Shown here piece by piece: positions 1-7,905 of a stretch of DNA of 64,000 nt. The DNA is from Candidatus Moranbacteria bacterium UBA4824. GTDB taxonomy: Bacteria; Patescibacteriota; Minisyncoccia; Moranbacterales; UBA2206. The notes under the pieces were generated by a model. The model saw only the letters and a program-made list of their open reading frames with translations, ran no database searches and was not told the DNA's origin. Position numbers and translations under genes: made by a program. Within the stretch, counting starts at the first letter, position 1; each line of letters starts with the position of its first letter. The DNA lies in assembly GCA_002400405.1 (NCBI GenBank), contig DHFM01000046.1:1-64000 (forward strand), read 5' to 3'.

Positions 1-153
1 TGACATTCTTACTTAATGTTGACATGGATTTTAATTTTATTGACAAAACCCCCAAAACAAGCTAGAGTTTAACTACTAAATAATGTAATTTAATAATAAA
101 TAAAGTCTCTAGTTAATGCGTCAGTAAGCTCAAAAATTTATATTTAAGCTCCA

Positions 154-240
154 TTGTCATGCTGAATTTATTTCAGCATCTCAAAAAACAGATCCTGAAA
201 CCCGCCTGCTGGCGAGGCACGGCAAGTTCAGGATGACAAA
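154..240. repeat. Inverted repeat with TTGTCAT/ATGACAA ends
   Basis: The element opens with TTGTCATGCTGAA and closes with TTCAGGATGACAAA, so its ends are complementary. It contains smaller hairpins (GCTGAA/TTCAGC). Similar ends occur at 41616-41757 and, in a variant form, at 2418-2496. The rest of 1-300 holds no gene that I can see, only A+T-rich DNA with unconvincing -35-like TTGACA hexamers at 19 and 40. Confidence 0.7.
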
Positions 241-300
241 AATATTGAATACTAATTTTTGACTTTACTCTTGATGTCATTAGCGTAAGGCTAATACGAA

Positions 301-2409
301 ATGGAACAAAAAAAATGGTCCCTTCAAATCGGGGGACGGATTTTGGAAATCGAAACCGGTCTTTTGGCCGGTCAAGCTAACGGAGCTGTGACGGCTCGTT
401 ATGGTGACACAGTTGTGCTAGCTACAGCTGTTATGAGCAAGTCTGCTTCAAAAATCAGCGGATATTTTCCGTTAATGGTAGATTTTGAAGAAAGATACTA
501 TGCCGCTGGAAAAATCAAAGGTTCGAGATTTATCAAACGCGAAGGTCGTCCAAGTGACGACGCAATTTTGTCTGGTCGCGCAGTGGATCGAACAGTGCGA
601 CCGCTTTTCAACTCTCGAATGCGAAATGATGTGCAAGTAGTTTGCACCGTTCTTTCCTATGACGGAGAAAATGATCCGGATGTGATTGCCATAATCGCTG
701 CCTCGGCCGCGCTTTCCATTTCCAACATTCCTTGGAATGGACCAGTTAGCGCCGTTCGTGTTGGAAAATTAAACGGAGAATTAATTTTGAACCCAGTCAA
801 TGGAGAATTGACTGATGGGTCACTTGATCTTCTTGTCAGTGGAACACAAGACAAAATAAATATGATTGAATGTGCTTCCAAAGAAGTTCCGGAATCAGAA
901 ATGATCGAAGCAATCAAATTTGCTCATGAAGCCATTGGAAAAATTTCAGAATTTGTTGGACAAATTCAAAAAGAAATTGGCAAAGTTAAATCTGAGCCAG
1001 CGCTTGTCAAAGGAACAGAGGAATTTGAAAATAAGATTAAAGAAATGCTTCTTTCAGAAGGGCTAGCTGAAGCGCTTTATGACAAAGACAAAAAAGTTAT
1101 CGAAGAAAAAACTGGAGCTATTAATGAAAAAATCTCTACTTTCATCAAAGAAACTTATCCGGATGAAGTGGAAAAACTCAAAGAAATAGCGGGTATTGTG
1201 TCTGAAGAAGTGTCTGACGAAATTGTACATCAAAATATTCTAGAAAAAGAAATGCGACCAGATGGACGAAAACTAGAAGAAATTCGTCATATTGAGTGCA
1301 AAGTAGGAATTTTGCCACGCACTCACGGTACCGGACTTTTCACTCGCGGAGAAACTCAAGCGCTCACAGTGACAACTCTTGGCGCTCCGGGAGCAGAACA
1401 GATAATCGACACAATGGAAGTGGACACTAAAAAAAGATATATCCACTATTATAATTTCCCGCCATACTCAGTCGGAGAAGTACGACCAATGCGAGGTCCA
1501 GGCCGACGAGAAATCGGCCACGGCGCACTCGCTGAAAAAGCTCTTGTGCCAGTTTTACCTTCTAAGGAAGAATTCCCCTACACAATTTTGCTTATGAGTG
1601 AAACGCTTTCTTCCAATGGATCTTCCTCAATGGCTTCTACTTGCGGTTCTACTCTTTCTCTTATGAATGCTGGTGTACCAATCAAACGCCCAGTCAGCGG
1701 AATTGCTATGGGAATTATCGTTGATCAAAAAGATAATCAAAAATTCAAAGTCCTAACAGACATTCAAGGACTTGAAGATCACTATGGCGACATGGATTTC
1801 AAAGCTGCCGGAACAACCGAAGGGATTACCGCTCTTCAAATGGACGTGAAACTCGATGGAGTGACAATTCCAATGTTAGAAGCCGTTCTTATTCAATCTC
1901 AAAAGAATCGTATGGAAATTTTGGAAAAAATCACAGCCACTATCGCTGTTCCAAATCCGGAGATGTCCCAATATGCTCCACGCATTATCGTTATGCATAT
2001 CAATCCTGACAAAATCAGAAATGTCATCGGTACTGGCGGAAAAATTATCAATGAAATTATTGATGAAACTGGGGTGGAAATTGACATCGAAGACGATGGC
2101 TCCGTTTTCATCACTTCTGTTGACAAACAATCTGCTGAAAAAGCCCAAGAATGGATCAATAATCTCACTCGCGAAGTCAAGGCGGGAGAAATTTTCCAAG
2201 CTAAAGTTGTCAAAATTATGGCTTTCGGCGCTTTCGTCGAACTTCTCCCAGGACAAGACGGCCTCATTCATGTCAGCGAAATTGCCGACAAACGCGTAGA
2301 AAATGTAGAAGACTACTTGAAAGTTGGCCAAATTGTTCCCGTACGCGTCAAGGAAATTGATGCTCAAGGAAAAATAAGCTTGACTATGAAGAATGTGAAT
2401 AAGGAATAA
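301..2409 (+). CDS. pnp: Polyribonucleotide nucleotidyltransferase (PNPase)
   Basis: This is a phosphate-dependent 3'-5' exoribonuclease that degrades mRNA in the cytoplasm. The 702-residue length is normal for the family. Two RNase PH-like domains are visible (about residues 10-140 and 315-545) with an alpha-helical linker between them. The second carries the Asp-rich active-site stretch LTDIQGLEDHYGDMDF near residue 485. A KH domain with its GTGG loop lies near residue 577 and a C-terminal S1 domain at about 626-697. The start has only a weak upstream AAGG. No neighbouring rpsO is in view, and a hairpin terminator follows at 2502. The sequence is intact. Confidence 0.97.
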   Translation: MEQKKWSLQIGGRILEIETGLLAGQANGAVTARYGDTVVLATAVMSKSASKISGYFPLMVDFEERYYAAGKIKGSRFIKREGRPSDDAILSGRAVDRTVRPLFNSRMRNDVQVVCTVLSYDGENDPDVIAIIAASAALSISNIPWNGPVSAVRVGKLNGELILNPVNGELTDGSLDLLVSGTQDKINMIECASKEVPESEMIEAIKFAHEAIGKISEFVGQIQKEIGKVKSEPALVKGTEEFENKIKEMLLSEGLAEALYDKDKKVIEEKTGAINEKISTFIKETYPDEVEKLKEIAGIVSEEVSDEIVHQNILEKEMRPDGRKLEEIRHIECKVGILPRTHGTGLFTRGETQALTVTTLGAPGAEQIIDTMEVDTKKRYIHYYNFPPYSVGEVRPMRGPGRREIGHGALAEKALVPVLPSKEEFPYTILLMSETLSSNGSSSMASTCGSTLSLMNAGVPIKRPVSGIAMGIIVDQKDNQKFKVLTDIQGLEDHYGDMDFKAAGTTEGITALQMDVKLDGVTIPMLEAVLIQSQKNRMEILEKITATIAVPNPEMSQYAPRIIVMHINPDKIRNVIGTGGKIINEIIDETGVEIDIEDDGSVFITSVDKQSAEKAQEWINNLTREVKAGEIFQAKVVKIMAFGAFVELLPGQDGLIHVSEIADKRVENVEDYLKVGQIVPVRVKEIDAQGKISLTMKNVNKE

Positions 2410-2417
2410 CTCTACTT

Positions 2418-2496
2418 TGTCATCCCCGTGAAAACGGGGATCCAGTGTAAAAACTTAATACTTTGCGACTAGATTCCTGTTTTCACAGGAATGACA
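2418..2496. repeat. Inverted repeat, GTCATCCCCGTG...CAGGAATGACA
   Basis: Two hairpins (CCCCGTGAAAACGGGG and TTCCTGTTTTCACAGGAA) lie inside complementary TGTCAT/ATGACA ends, immediately after pnp. Elements of this wording are widespread in bacteria. Here it sits between the pnp stop codon and its terminator. Confidence 0.65.
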
Positions 2497-2501
2497 TAAT
2501 T

Positions 2502-2542
2502 AAAAAAGCGGAGGTGATGCAATAATCACTCCGCTTTTTTAA
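2502..2542 (+). terminator. Rho-independent terminator after pnp
   Basis: The arms AAAAAAGCGGAG(G)TGAT and ATCACTCCGCTTTTTT pair with one bulged G around the loop GCAATA, and a T-run follows. It would end the pnp transcript. A-rich and T-rich flanks may let it act in both directions. Confidence 0.85.
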
Positions 2543-2670
2543 TTTGTTGATAAATCCCATTTCCCAAATTTTAAAATCTATTGTAAAATAACAATAGCAA
2601 TGCGAAACTACGAATGACATGCGAATCTACGAATAATATTTCAATAAAATAAAAATTATTTTTTAATAAA

Positions 2671-3945
2671 ATGTTTGGACTAAACTCAAAAGGATCAAAT
2701 GATCCAAAAAACAAAAATCAGGCAAATGACGAGAAAATAAATCTCAGTGAAGATAATTTTAAATTGGAAGATTTTCCTATTCATACTATGAAAGAAGATC
2801 TGAAGGAATTGCAAAATCCTTCTCTCAAAAAAGAAATTAAAATCGAAACTATCCAACCAAAAAAAGAATTTTCTTTTGATGCAAAACCACAAAGCGTTTC
2901 TCCGGAAAAAAATGGGCCATTCTTTCGTCCAGAACCACCAAAAAGTCCTGAAAAAACAGCTAGTTTTGCTCCTCCGATTGCAAAACCAAAAAACGAGCCA
3001 CTTTATTTTGATGAATCTATTGAACTACCAAAAAAAATAGCTGTCGAAAAACCAAAAGAGATTCCCACGCCTGCACCAAGATCAATTAGTGTCCCAAAAA
3101 TTAAAGAAAAAATAAATATCGCACCACAAGAAATACCAAAAAATTCTCAACCAACTACTCAAAAAACTTTTCAAGAAATTCCAAAAGAAAATATTGTCGA
3201 ACCACATCACGGTATTGGCAAGGCAATTACTATTGCAATTATAATTTTTATAATTCTAATCGCTAGTGCTGGAGGATATTATTTTTGGATGACACGCCTA
3301 TCAACTCCCTTAGAAAAAAACCTAACTATAAATGAACCTGCTGAAATTTTGCCAGAAAATGAGCTACCACCGACAACCGATCCAATACCAACTATTTCAT
3401 CTCAAAATTCCAACTATCTGCAATTTAATCTATCTCAAGCTAACTCTGAAAATCTAAAATCAACGCTTAATGAATATGCCTCTAAAGTTTTAGCCACTAA
3501 TGAAATAGGTGTTTTTGAATTTTTAATAACAGACGAAACTAATACTCCTGTCACTTTTCAGGATTTTTCTTCAATTTTAGACTTAAATTTACCAGCAGAC
3601 ATATCCACTCAAATAGGTCAAGATTTCAGTTTTTATATCTATAATTACGGCGACAAAACTAGATTTGGCTTGCTATTAACAGTATTGAATGATAATTTTA
3701 TGAAAACTGCGTTAACAAAAGAAGAAAAAAATCTTCCAGCTAGCTTATCCCCACTTTATCCAACCATAGCTCCGCCTTCTGTAAGTATCTTCTCTCCTGT
3801 TACATATAAAAATCATGCCGTTCGCTATACAAATATCACTTCAGCTGATGATTATGCCATAGATTATGCGATTATTGGGAATAAATTAGTCATTGGAACT
3901 ACTAAAACTACACTATTTTCAGTCTTAGATCGATTATCTGAATAA
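2671..3945 (+). CDS. Single-pass membrane protein, function unknown
   Basis: I do not recognise this family. The 424 residues fall into three parts. Residues 1-180 are hydrophilic, rich in Pro, Lys and Glu and probably disordered and cytoplasmic. One hydrophobic helix lies at about 183-205. A C-terminal part of about 215 residues, presumably outside the cell, looks globular. There is no cleavable signal peptide, so the likely topology is N-in/C-out. Low-complexity Pro/Lys tails before a single TM are common in surface-anchored proteins of this kind of genome. It stands alone between the pnp terminator and an RNA-like region. Confidence 0.75.
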   Translation: MFGLNSKGSNDPKNKNQANDEKINLSEDNFKLEDFPIHTMKEDLKELQNPSLKKEIKIETIQPKKEFSFDAKPQSVSPEKNGPFFRPEPPKSPEKTASFAPPIAKPKNEPLYFDESIELPKKIAVEKPKEIPTPAPRSISVPKIKEKINIAPQEIPKNSQPTTQKTFQEIPKENIVEPHHGIGKAITIAIIIFIILIASAGGYYFWMTRLSTPLEKNLTINEPAEILPENELPPTTDPIPTISSQNSNYLQFNLSQANSENLKSTLNEYASKVLATNEIGVFEFLITDETNTPVTFQDFSSILDLNLPADISTQIGQDFSFYIYNYGDKTRFGLLLTVLNDNFMKTALTKEEKNLPASLSPLYPTIAPPSVSIFSPVTYKNHAVRYTNITSADDYAIDYAIIGNKLVIGTTKTTLFSVLDRLSE

Positions 3946-4087
3946 CCTGTGGATAACTCCAGAAAGATATCAGAAAAAGAGATTTGTTTTATAGATATTC
4001 AGTTTTTTAATTTTTCGCATAAACATTCCTAGTAAGTTAAATAATCCTGTTTTTTGGCTTAGATAAGATATTTTAGCGTTTATCGCA

Positions 4088-4116
4088 TTGACTTTAGTCT
4101 ATTTTATTGCTATAAT
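4088..4116 (+). promoter_or_regulatory. Consensus sigma-70 promoter for the 4.1-4.8 kb RNA
   Basis: TTGACT (4088-4093) and TATAAT (4111-4116) are separated by exactly 17 bp. This is one of the best promoters in the window, yet the next gene in the same direction starts 750 bp downstream. Transcription should begin near 4123. Confidence 0.8.
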
Positions 4117-4143
4117 AGTTGTATAGTGAACATTAAAAACTGT

Positions 4144-4221
4144 ATGCGAATGGCGCACTACCCACCTCGCGTCGACAAGCGGTTTCCGCGAGTCGAGGCG
4201 GGCGAATGCGCACATGCGAAT
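4144..4221. repeat. Palindromic element B, copy 1
   Basis: The element is framed by ATGCGAAT on both sides. It has an outer stem GCGCA/TGCGC, a middle stem CCTCG/CGAGG with flanking G/C pairs, and an inner hairpin GCGG-TTT-CCGC. Other copies are at 5674-5749 and 48831-48910, with stems that change but still pair. Confidence 0.85.
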
Positions 4222-4230
4222 AAAAGCATG

Positions 4231-4285
4231 GCAGAATAGTTTTCAATCGTAATTTCCCCCTATTTACGATTGAAAACTATTCTGC
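4231..4285. repeat. Perfect 22-bp inverted repeat
   Basis: Arm 4231-4252 (GCAGAATAGTTTTCAATC plus four bases) is the exact reverse complement of 4264-4285, around the 11-nt loop TTTCCCCCTAT. No T-run follows, so it is not a terminator. It is the most stable hairpin in the putative RNA. Confidence 0.9.
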
Positions 4286-4749
4286 TGTCCAAGTATCTCG
4301 ACCAACGCGTCGAGATCGCTCCAAGATTTCTGACCTTGGAGACCCAAAACAAAAACAAAAATTGGTGTGTCCGCTTGAGATTATAAATAAAACTATACTT
4401 TCAAGAGGACACATCATAAAAACTTTTTAAACAAAAACAAAAAATAAAAAGTTAGTTCTTTCATAAAAAAAGGTCAAGTACCAGAGGACGGTAGAAAAAG
4501 AAGCATTAAAAAAAAGTCAGGAAATGCTTAAAAACAGTGGCATGTATATAAAATACATATATATCATAATTTCGATGCCTCTCACCCGGGCTAAAAAATT
4601 TCCGTATTATATGTTAATACATGACAAACACCGGGCGCTTCCAGCCTATAATTTTTATTTCGGGCGTTTGAAGCGCCTGGTTACCATACCTAATGCGTAA
4701 TCGGGCGGGTGAAGTTGGAGAATTTTATTATTTTATTAGATTTTAGAGG

Positions 4750-4772
4750 CACCTAGGAAGGGGTGTTTTTTT
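4750..4772 (+). terminator. Short hairpin plus T-run ending the RNA
   Basis: CACCT pairs with GGGTG (one G-T pair) around AGGAAG, followed directly by seven T. The stem is short, so efficiency is uncertain, but the position suits the 3' end of the putative RNA. Confidence 0.5.
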
Positions 4773-4779
4773 GTTATCC

Positions 4780-4843
4780 TTACGAAAATACGAATCTAGC
4801 GAAAGTACGAATTAGTAATTTAGTTTAATTCGTATTTTCGTAA
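4780..4843. repeat. Element C (tacgaat family), copy 1, 64 bp
   Basis: Perfect 16-bp terminal inverted repeats TTACGAAAATACGAAT / ATTCGTATTTTCGTAA enclose 32 bp. The copy at 19102-19165 is identical except for one base. Looser relatives are at 9822-9886, 33660-33700 and 49580-49676. Confidence 0.9.
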
Positions 4844-4853
4844 ATTATAAATC

Positions 4854-4862
4854 TGCTATAAT
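4854..4862 (+). promoter_or_regulatory. Extended -10 promoter of yraN
   Basis: TGCTATAAT matches the extended -10 consensus TGnTATAAT. The expected start of transcription, about 7 nt after the hexamer, falls on the yraN ATG at 4869, so the message is probably leaderless. Confidence 0.65.
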
Positions 4863-4868
4863 ATATTT

Positions 4869-5252
4869 ATGACTACTGAAACTAAAAATTTAGGCAATCT
4901 CGGCGAAGATGCCGCCACCAAATTTCTCCAAAATAACGGCTATAAAATTTTAGATCGCAATTTTCAAAATAATCTCGGCCGAAGATTGGGAGAAATTGAT
5001 ATTATCGCCAAAGAGTTGAAAAATGGTGAAATTGTTTTTGTGGAAGTAAAAACCAGGGAATATGAAAAATATAAAAATACTTTGCCGGAAGAAAATATTA
5101 CCCACGCTAAACTCAAAAAACTCAACAAAATTGCTAGTGTTTATTTGCGAATCAAGAATCTAAACAATGAACCATACCGCTTTGATGCCATTTCTGTTTG
5201 GATCAACACTCAAACAAACGAAGCTAAGATAAAACACATTCCCAGTCTTTGA
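4869..5252 (+). CDS. yraN: YraN/UPF0102 family endonuclease-like protein
   Basis: This is a small protein of the restriction-endonuclease-like fold, commonly predicted to act on DNA; its precise role is not established. The 127 residues show the family signature: GNLGEDAATKFLQNNGYKIL at the N-terminus, then GEIDIIA (about 40-46) and FVEVKTR (about 56-62), which hold the acidic and Lys residues of the D/E-x-K metal site. Length is normal. The start at 4869 is supported by the TGCTATAAT box just upstream and would give a leaderless mRNA. A DksA-like gene follows in the same direction. Confidence 0.9.
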   Translation: MTTETKNLGNLGEDAATKFLQNNGYKILDRNFQNNLGRRLGEIDIIAKELKNGEIVFVEVKTREYEKYKNTLPEENITHAKLKKLNKIASVYLRIKNLNNEPYRFDAISVWINTQTNEAKIKHIPSL

Positions 5253-5258
5253 TAGACA

Positions 5259-5287
5259 TTGACCTTTTTCTCTGCTAAAATTGTAGT
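5259..5287 (+). promoter_or_regulatory. Possible promoter of the DksA-like gene
   Basis: TTGACC (5259-5264) and TGTAGT (5282-5287) are spaced by 17 bp. The -10 is a poor match, so this is tentative. Confidence 0.35.
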
Positions 5288-5318
5288 AGTTAAGTAATAA
5301 TTAGATTAAGACAAATTT

Positions 5319-5672
5319 ATGGCTATCGACCAAAAAACATTAGACGAACTAAAATCGATGCTTCTTAAGGAAAAAGAAGATTTGGAAAAAAATTTAGGAC
5401 GTATTGCAAAACCAATCAACAAAGAAGAGGGAGACTATGAAACTTCTTTTGAAGAGCTTGGAGATGACAAAGATGATAACGCAACCGAAGTTGATCAATA
5501 TTCCCAAAATTTATCCGTGGAAAATTCTTTGGAAAAACAATTACAAAATGTTCTTGATGCTTTGGAAAAAATAGACAAAGGCACTTATGGAAAATGTGAA
5601 AATTGCGACAAGGACATCCCTTTGGAAAGACTTCAAGTTAATCCAAGTGCACGAGTTTGTCTTGACTGCTAG
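5319..5672 (+). CDS. DksA/TraR-type C4 zinc-finger protein
   Basis: Members bind the secondary channel of RNA polymerase and alter transcription initiation. The 117 residues begin with a long charged helical region, as in the DksA coiled coil. They end with a four-Cys zinc finger: CENC at 93-96 and CLDC at 114-117, the last Cys being the final residue. There is no C-terminal helix after the finger, so it is a short DksA/YocK-like form rather than canonical DksA. It may belong to the general stress or stringent response; that is inference from the family. Confidence 0.85.
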   Translation: MAIDQKTLDELKSMLLKEKEDLEKNLGRIAKPINKEEGDYETSFEELGDDKDDNATEVDQYSQNLSVENSLEKQLQNVLDALEKIDKGTYGKCENCDKDIPLERLQVNPSARVCLDC

Positions 5673-5673
5673 T

Positions 5674-5749
5674 ATGCGAATAGCGCGCTACCCGCCTCGC
5701 GTCGACTTGCGTCTAGCGAGTCGAGGCGGGCGAATGCGCACATGCGAAT
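5674..5749. repeat. Palindromic element B, copy 2
   Basis: Same architecture as 4144-4221: ATGCGAAT ends, outer stem GCGC/GCGC, middle stem CCGCCTCG/CGAGGCGG (fully paired here), and inner hairpin CTTGC/GCGAG with one G-T pair. It lies two bases after the stop codon of the DksA-like gene. Confidence 0.85.
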
Positions 5750-5763
5750 AATAATCACTACGA

Positions 5764-6222
5764 ATGTATAAACATAAAAATACAATTTATTTTTTCTTTT
5801 TTATATTTTTAATTTCATTTGATCAGATGTCAAAATATATCATCCGCACCAAAGGCGGATTTTATATTTGCAATACTGATTTGGCTTTCGGATTAAGCCC
5901 GCATATAATTATTTCGGCTATATTATTAATTGCTTTATTTTTATTTATCTATAATTTTAAATTTAAAATTATAAATTTAAAATCAATTTCAAATTTAAAA
6001 TTTCAAATTTCAAATTATAAGACACAAAGCAAAATAATTGCACTGCTAATATTATCTGGTGGAATTTCAAATATTATCGACAGGCTCTATTTCGGTTGTG
6101 TCATCGATTTTATCGATCTAAAATTCTGGCCCGTATTCAATTTCGCAGATATTTATATTACACTTGGTGCTATACTTATATTAATTAATCATAGGAAAAA
6201 TAAGAGAAAAATTAATTTTTAA
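5764..6222 (+). CDS. lspA: Lipoprotein signal peptidase (signal peptidase II)
   Basis: This membrane aspartyl protease removes signal peptides from prolipoproteins. The 152 residues have hydrophobic segments near 8-20, 52-64, 91-104 and 132-146. The two catalytic Asp are visible: D106 in SNIIDR and D129 in FNFAD. The early SFDQMSKYII motif is also present. Residues 64-90 are oddly made of Phe, Lys, Ile, Asn and Leu, and are encoded by an A+T-only repeat resembling the intergenic elements of this window. This looks like an in-frame repeat insertion in a loop, away from the active site. Confidence 0.93.
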   Translation: MYKHKNTIYFFFFIFLISFDQMSKYIIRTKGGFYICNTDLAFGLSPHIIISAILLIALFLFIYNFKFKIINLKSISNLKFQISNYKTQSKIIALLILSGGISNIIDRLYFGCVIDFIDLKFWPVFNFADIYITLGAILILINHRKNKRKINF

Positions 6223-6327
6223 TTTTTGCAATTTTTAATTTTATAAATAAATTTTAATATCTAATTTTTAAACATTAAAAATTTGGTGTTATTTAAAAAT
6301 TATAAAATTAAAAATTAAAAATTCTTA
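6223..6327. repeat. A+T-rich inverted repeat (family G), copy 1
   Basis: Starts with TTTTTGCAATTTTTAATTTT and ends with its approximate complement (AAAATTATAAAATTAAAAATT style). It fills the lspA-comM gap. Similar elements fill 8864-8979, 59992-60098 and 60937-61052. Confidence 0.7.
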
Positions 6328-6329
6328 AG

Positions 6330-7859
6330 ATGTCTTCAAAAGTTTTTTCGGCCGCGACAATTGGACTAAAAAGTGAAATCGTTGAGGTAGAGGCGGACAC
6401 AGTCTCTGCTGGTCTTCATCAATTCAATATTGTTGGATTACCTGACACTGCCATCAAAGAATCTCGGGATCGTGTGAGTGCGGCCATTCGAAATTCTGGA
6501 TTCTTACCACCTCATCGTGCTGGACGCGTGACGGTCAATTTAGCTCCGGCGGATCTCAAAAAAGAAGGGCCGATTTATGACTTGCCAATCGCTCTTGGTT
6601 TTCTTTTGGCCACCGATCAACTGACTTTTAATTTTAGTGACAAAATATTTTTAGGTGAGTTGTCGCTTGATGGAAAAGTCAGGCCGATTAAGGGAGTGCT
6701 TCCAATGGCAATTTTAGCTAAAGAAAAAAATATTAAAGAACTATATATTCCCAAAGATAATGCCAGCGAAGCTTCTGTTATTTCTGGCGTAGAAATTTTT
6801 CCAGTGTCCACTCTCATCGAACTTATCAATCATCTCTCTGGAGAACAAAAAATTATTCCGGCGGAAAAAATAAATCTGGAAGAACTTTTTTCCTATGATG
6901 ACTATCTCGTAGATATGTCGCACGTTCGCGGACAAGAACATGCCAAGCGGGCACTTGAAATTGCGGCTGCTGGAGGACATAATGTGATTTTAAACGGCCC
7001 CCCAGGAAGTGGAAAAACGCTTCTCGCCAAAACCATGTCTTCAATTTTGCCTAAACTCACCATCCCCGAAGCCTTGGAAGTGACAAAGATATTTTCCATT
7101 GCGGGACAACTCAAGCGCTCTGATTCGCTTATCACTAAACGACAATTCCGCTCTCCACATCATAGTGCTTCTTCAGTTTCTCTGGTTGGTGGAGGAACCT
7201 TTCCTCGCCCAGGAGAAATTAGCCTTTCTCATCGCGGGATATTATTTCTCGACGAGTTCCCAGAATTTTCTCGCAATGTTTTAGAAAATCTTCGTCAACC
7301 ATTAGAAGATGGCGTCATCACAATTTCCCGCGCTCAAGGCACTATGGAATTTCCAGCGAGATTTACTTTGATCGCCGCTATGAATCCTTGTCCCTGTGGC
7401 AATGCCACTGACCCAGAAAAAACTTGCGTTTGCAATCCAGCTTCAATTATAAAGTATCAGCGAAAAATTTCCGGACCAATTATGGACAGAATTGATCTCC
7501 ACGTTGAAGTTCCACGCATCAAGTTTGAAAAACTTTCCGAAGATGCAGTTATTGGAGAAAAATCTTGCGACATTCGAGCTCGCGTAGAAAAAGCTCGCGC
7601 TATCCAAAAAGAAAGATTTTCCGGATCTCAAACTATCTCCAACAGCGAAATGGGCAGTGAGCAAATTAAAAACTTTTGCAAATTAACACCTGACTCATTA
7701 GAGCTTATGAAAAAAGCTGTTTCCAATTTTCATCTGAGCGCCCGTGCCTACTATCGCATCATCAAAGTCGCCCGCACCATCGCCGATCTTGAGAGTTCTG
7801 AAAAAATCTATCCAGCCCACATCGCCGAAGCCCTGCAATACAGATTTAAAACGGAATAA
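6330..7859 (+). CDS. comM: YifB/ComM family Mg-chelatase-like AAA+ ATPase
   Basis: ComM is a hexameric helicase that promotes branch migration during natural transformation. The 509 residues match the family length. The N-terminal domain (about 1-170) starts with the typical SSKVFSAATIGLKSEIVEVE. The AAA+ core has Walker A GPPGSGKT at about 223-230, Walker B ILFLDEFPEF near 308, and the Mg-chelatase Cys motif CPCGNATDPEKTCVC near 353-367, presumably zinc-binding. Fits an organism that takes up DNA with type IV pili (see the PilB-like gene at 61055). It lies three bases after an A+T-rich repeat. Confidence 0.93.
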   Translation: MSSKVFSAATIGLKSEIVEVEADTVSAGLHQFNIVGLPDTAIKESRDRVSAAIRNSGFLPPHRAGRVTVNLAPADLKKEGPIYDLPIALGFLLATDQLTFNFSDKIFLGELSLDGKVRPIKGVLPMAILAKEKNIKELYIPKDNASEASVISGVEIFPVSTLIELINHLSGEQKIIPAEKINLEELFSYDDYLVDMSHVRGQEHAKRALEIAAAGGHNVILNGPPGSGKTLLAKTMSSILPKLTIPEALEVTKIFSIAGQLKRSDSLITKRQFRSPHHSASSVSLVGGGTFPRPGEISLSHRGILFLDEFPEFSRNVLENLRQPLEDGVITISRAQGTMEFPARFTLIAAMNPCPCGNATDPEKTCVCNPASIIKYQRKISGPIMDRIDLHVEVPRIKFEKLSEDAVIGEKSCDIRARVEKARAIQKERFSGSQTISNSEMGSEQIKNFCKLTPDSLELMKKAVSNFHLSARAYYRIIKVARTIADLESSEKIYPAHIAEALQYRFKTE

Positions 7860-7905
7860 AGAAACAGTGTACTTTTTTCCTTTTTCAGTTTAGAATTGAT
7901 AGGAA

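Larger units (their letters stand above)
4123..4773 (+). ncRNA. Probable structured non-coding RNA, unidentified
   Basis: There is no plausible reading frame here. The stretch has a consensus promoter upstream and a hairpin plus T-run at its end. In between is an almost unbroken series of complementary pairs: the palindromic element at 4144-4221; a perfect 22-bp hairpin at 4231-4285; ATCTCGAC/GTCGAGAT near 4295-4315; CTCCAAG/CTTGGAG near 4320-4342; GTGTCC..CTTGA/TCAAG..GGACAC near 4366-4412; AAGCATT/AATGCTT near 4501-4530; and a 12-bp stem ACCGGGCGCTTC/GAAGCGCCTGGT near 4630-4682. Long-range pairs TGCCTCT/AGAGGCA and CACCC/GGGTG enclose the last part. I find no RNase P, tmRNA, SRP or group I/II intron landmarks. 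The extent is inferred from the promoter and terminator. Confidence 0.6.

Noticed and set aside
1876..2367. Open frames on the reverse strand or other frames of pnp, comM, virB4, dnaN, pilB and other genes
   Set aside because: They are shadows of strongly conserved genes, with no independent start signals or recognisable products.
4123..4773. Identification of this region as RNase P RNA, tmRNA, SRP RNA or a group I/II intron
   Set aside because: None of the conserved core words (for example GAGGAAAGTCC of RNase P, the tRNA-like ends of tmRNA, GGAAGGAAGCA of SRP) can be found on either strand. It is kept as an unidentified RNA.
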